NCBI GenBank assembly: GCA_035693165.1
Contig: DASSGZ010000152.1
Coordinates: 1-12,194, forward strand
Source: JAICKM01 sp035693165
Lineage (GTDB): Bacteria > Chloroflexota > Chloroflexia > QHBQ01 > JAICKM01
Length of the DNA stretch: 12,194 bases
Direction of reading: 5' to 3'
Below are positions 9,615 to 12,194 of the stretch, one piece after another (within the stretch, counting starts at the first letter, position 1; every line of letters starts with the position of its first letter). The notes beneath the pieces are model-generated. The model saw nothing but the letters and a program-made list of their open reading frames with translations, searched no databases and was not told the DNA's origin. A program made the translations under genes and the position numbers.

Positions 9615-12194
9615 ATGGTCCTGTCTGATCGACTCGTTAGCTCGTCTACGCGCCCGGCGCCCGGTGCGGCCCCGGCGGGCGATCTGCCCTTCGGCCACAC
9701 CCCGCTGATCGAGTACACCGCGCCTGAGCGCCAGAACTTCGGCCACATCCCCGGCGTGATGGCGATGCCCAACCTGACCGAGGTGCAACGGGAGTCGTTC
9801 GTCTGGTTCATGGAGGAAGGGCTGAAGGAGCTGCTGGAGGAGATCTCGCCGATCCAGGACTTCACGGGCAAGAACCTGGAGCTGCGCTTCCTCGACTACC
9901 AGTTCGGCACGCCGCGCTACGACGTGGTCGAGTCGCGCCGTCGCGACGCAACCTATAGCGCGCCGTTGCGGGTGCGCGTGCAGTTGCTGGTCAAGGAAAC
10001 CGGCGAGATCAAGGAATCCGAAGTGTTCATGGGCGACTTCCCGCTGATGACCGAAACCGGCACCTTCATCATCAACGGGTCGGAGCGGGTGGTCGTCTCG
10101 CAACTGGTGCGCTCGCCGGGGGTCTATTTCACCGCGAACGAAGACCCGGCCACGGGCCGCAAGCTCTTCGGCGCCAAGCTGATCCCCAATCGCGGCGCCT
10201 GGTTGGAGTTCGAGACCTCGAACAAGGATCTGCTGTCGGTCAAGGTGGACCGCAAGCGCAAGATCCCGGTGACGATCTTGCTGCGCGCGCTGGGCTACAA
10301 CAGCGACGAGGAGATCGCGGCGCTGTTCACCGCGGTGAACACCAACCCCGACCGCGACTATGTGCGCGCCACGCTTGACAAGGACCCGACGCATTCCGCC
10401 GACGAAGCCCTGATCGAACTCTACAAGCGGCTGCGCCCCGGCGACCCGGCCACGCCGGAGAACGCTCGCACGCTGCTGCAAACGCTGCTGTTCAACCCGC
10501 GGCGCTATGACCTGGCGAAGGTGGGCCGCCACAAGCTGAACAAGCGCCTGGGCCTGGAGACGCCGCTGGGCACCCGTGTGCTGACCAACGAGGACCTGGT
10601 GCAGATCGTGGCGATGATGATCCAGTTGAACGTGGCCCAGGGCCGCCCCGACGACATCGACCACCTGGGCAACCGCCGCGTGCGCCGCGTGGGGGAGCAG
10701 ATCCAGACGCAGTTCCGCATCGGCCTGCTGCGCATGGAGCGTGTGATCAAGGAGCGCATGTCGATCCAGGACCCCGAGTCCGTCGCGCCGGGCGCGTTGA
10801 TCAATACCCGCCCGGTGGTGGCGGCGCTACGCGAGTTCTTCGGCGGCTCGCAGTTGAGCCAGTTCATGGACCAGACCAATCCGCTGAGCGAACTCACGAA
10901 CAAGCGGCGCCTGTCGGCGCTCGGCCCCGGCGGCCTGAGCCGCGACCGGGCGGGCTTCGACGTGCGCGACGTGCACAACTCGCACTATGGGCGCATTTGC
11001 CCCATCGAGACCCAGGAGGGGCCGAACATCGGCCTCATCGGCTCGCTGGCCACCTATGCGCGCATCAACGAGTACGGCTTTGTCGAGACGCCCTACCGCC
11101 GCGTGCTCAACACGGTGGACAACACGCCGGAGCAGTTGCTGGGCCGCCGCCTGCGCGAGGCCGTCGCCGACCCGGCCACGGGCGAGGTGGTCGCGCCGGA
11201 GGGCGCCCGCGCGGATGCCGCCCTGGCCGAGCGCATCGCCCGGCTGCCGCTGACACGGATCAAGATCACGCCCTATGTCTCGGATACCATTGAGTACCTG
11301 ACGGCGGACGTGGAAGACAACTACGTGATCGTGCAGGCCAATGCGCCGCTGGACGAGCATGGCGAGTTCGCCGACGAGCGCGTGTCGGTGCGCTACAACC
11401 AGGAGTTCCTCGCCGAGCCGATCGAGCGTGTGGACTACATGGACGTGTCGCCGCGGCAGGTCGTCTCCATCTCGGCGGGGCTGATCCCGTTCCTGGAGCA
11501 CGACGACGCGAACCGCGCCCTGATGGGCGCCAATATGCAGCGCCAGGCTGTGCCCCTGCTCGTGCCCCAGGCGCCCATCGTCGGCACGGGGCTGGAGGGC
11601 CAGATCGCCCGCGACTCGGGCCATGTCCTGTTGAGCCGGCATGACGGCGAAGTGGTGGGCGTGGAGGCGGCCAAAGTCACGATCCGCGACGACGCGGGCG
11701 AGGTGCACGAGTACCCGTTGCAGAAGTTCGTGCGCTCCAACCAGGACACCTGCATCAACCAGCGCCCGACCGTCGAACTCGGCCGGCGGGTCAAGGTGGG
11801 CGATGCCCTGGCCGATAGTTCGTCCACGGAAAGCAGCGAACTGGCGCTGGGGCGGAACGTGCTGGTGGCGTTCATGAGCTGGGAGGGCGGCAACTTCGAG
11901 GACGCCATCCTCATCTCCGAGCGCCTGGTGCGCGACGACGTGTTCACCAGCATCCACATTGAGAAGCACGAGGTGGACGCGCGGGACACCAAGCTGGGGC
12001 CGGAGGAGATCACGCGCGACATCCCGAACGTCGGCGAGGATAGCCTCAAGGATCTCGACGAGCGCGGCATCGTCTTCGTCGGCGCCGAAGTCACCGCCAA
12101 CGATATCCTCGTCGGCAAAATCACGCCGAAAGGCGAGACCGAACTCAGCGCCGAGGAACGCCTGCTGCGCGCCATCTTCGGCGAGAAGGCCCGC
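9615..12194 (+). CDS. rpoB: RNA polymerase beta subunit, first 860 codons, 3' end outside the window
   Basis: RpoB forms one side of the RNA polymerase active-site cleft and is the target of rifampicin. The ATG at 9615 follows AAGGAGGG (9601-9608) by 6 bases, and the frame is open to the right edge. Recognisable parts in order are VQRESFVWF near residue 60, NGSERVVVSQLVRSPGVYF (about 154-172), the rifampicin segment (410-436: GSQLSQFMDQTNPLSELTNK and onward), RDVHNSHYGRICPIETQEGPN, NFED at 760-763 (E762 and D763 correspond to the active-site Glu-Asp pair), and KITPKGETELSAEERLLRAI near the edge. About two thirds of the expected length is present. Residue 429 is Asn where E. coli has His526. 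The gene upstream is doxX in the opposite direction, so rpoB leads its own transcript here, presumably followed by rpoC. Confidence 0.97.
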   Translation, partial: MVLSDRLVSSSTRPAPGAAPAGDLPFGHTPLIEYTAPERQNFGHIPGVMAMPNLTEVQRESFVWFMEEGLKELLEEISPIQDFTGKNLELRFLDYQFGTPRYDVVESRRRDATYSAPLRVRVQLLVKETGEIKESEVFMGDFPLMTETGTFIINGSERVVVSQLVRSPGVYFTANEDPATGRKLFGAKLIPNRGAWLEFETSNKDLLSVKVDRKRKIPVTILLRALGYNSDEEIAALFTAVNTNPDRDYVRATLDKDPTHSADEALIELYKRLRPGDPATPENARTLLQTLLFNPRRYDLAKVGRHKLNKRLGLETPLGTRVLTNEDLVQIVAMMIQLNVAQGRPDDIDHLGNRRVRRVGEQIQTQFRIGLLRMERVIKERMSIQDPESVAPGALINTRPVVAALREFFGGSQLSQFMDQTNPLSELTNKRRLSALGPGGLSRDRAGFDVRDVHNSHYGRICPIETQEGPNIGLIGSLATYARINEYGFVETPYRRVLNTVDNTPEQLLGRRLREAVADPATGEVVAPEGARADAALAERIARLPLTRIKITPYVSDTIEYLTADVEDNYVIVQANAPLDEHGEFADERVSVRYNQEFLAEPIERVDYMDVSPRQVVSISAGLIPFLEHDDANRALMGANMQRQAVPLLVPQAPIVGTGLEGQIARDSGHVLLSRHDGEVVGVEAAKVTIRDDAGEVHEYPLQKFVRSNQDTCINQRPTVELGRRVKVGDALADSSSTESSELALGRNVLVAFMSWEGGNFEDAILISERLVRDDVFTSIHIEKHEVDARDTKLGPEEITRDIPNVGEDSLKDLDERGIVFVGAEVTANDILVGKITPKGETELSAEERLLRAIFGEKAR

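Noticed and set aside
9507..10664. Long - strand open frame across the start of rpoB
   Set aside because: Antisense shadow of rpoB codons; the product is rich in Arg, His, Gln and Val, has no family pattern, and its start has no ribosome binding site.
10827..11969. Second long - strand open frame inside rpoB
   Set aside because: Also an antisense shadow; the opposing frame is continuous, well-conserved RpoB sequence.

Overview
The window is high-GC bacterial DNA that most resembles the phylum Chloroflexota, probably class Chloroflexia. The evidence is the Thr-Pro stalk attached to secreted beta-sandwich and deacetylase domains, the DUF1269 and DoxX proteins, the dense short palindromic repeats between genes, and an RpoB of that general style. 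The taxonomic call is an inference from style; no alignment was run.

Left end (1-2122): the 3' part of a long secreted protein on the + strand. It has an (X-Thr)n stalk, three related beta-sandwich modules and a C-terminal NodB/CE4 polysaccharide deacetylase domain, and ends at a clear intrinsic terminator. The gene starts left of the window.

Arsenic region (2185-5718): a compact + strand operon, arsR-arsD-arsA-arsC plus a small thioredoxin-fold gene. It starts at a near-consensus sigma-70 promoter (TTGACG-17-TATAAT) with an ArsR-type operator at the expected transcription start. A second, perfect copy of the operator lies over the arsD ribosome binding site, directly after an intrinsic terminator built into the end of arsR. 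ArsC would reduce arsenate to arsenite, ArsD would carry arsenite to ArsA, and ArsA would normally energise an ArsB or Acr3 pump. No pump gene is present here. ATGA overlaps couple arsD-arsA and arsA-arsC.

Middle (5719-9284): a convergent hairpin, then a - strand exported beta-propeller (PD40/TolB-like) protein with an MPVTG-type C-terminal anchor; a + strand DUF1269 glycine-rich membrane protein; a - strand 74-residue zinc-ribbon protein; and a - strand DoxX-family membrane protein. The spaces between them hold two families of short palindromic repeats. Family A has a GGCCGGTT or GGCGGGTT stem (four copies). Family B is a 75-bp element with ends like GTCATTCTGAGCGCAGC (two full copies and one half copy).

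Right end (9285-12194): a divergent promoter region, a leader with three successive hairpins, and the first 860 codons of rpoB, which runs off the window. Its rifampicin-binding segment has Asn at the position of E. coli His526. rpoB is preceded by doxX rather than by rplL.
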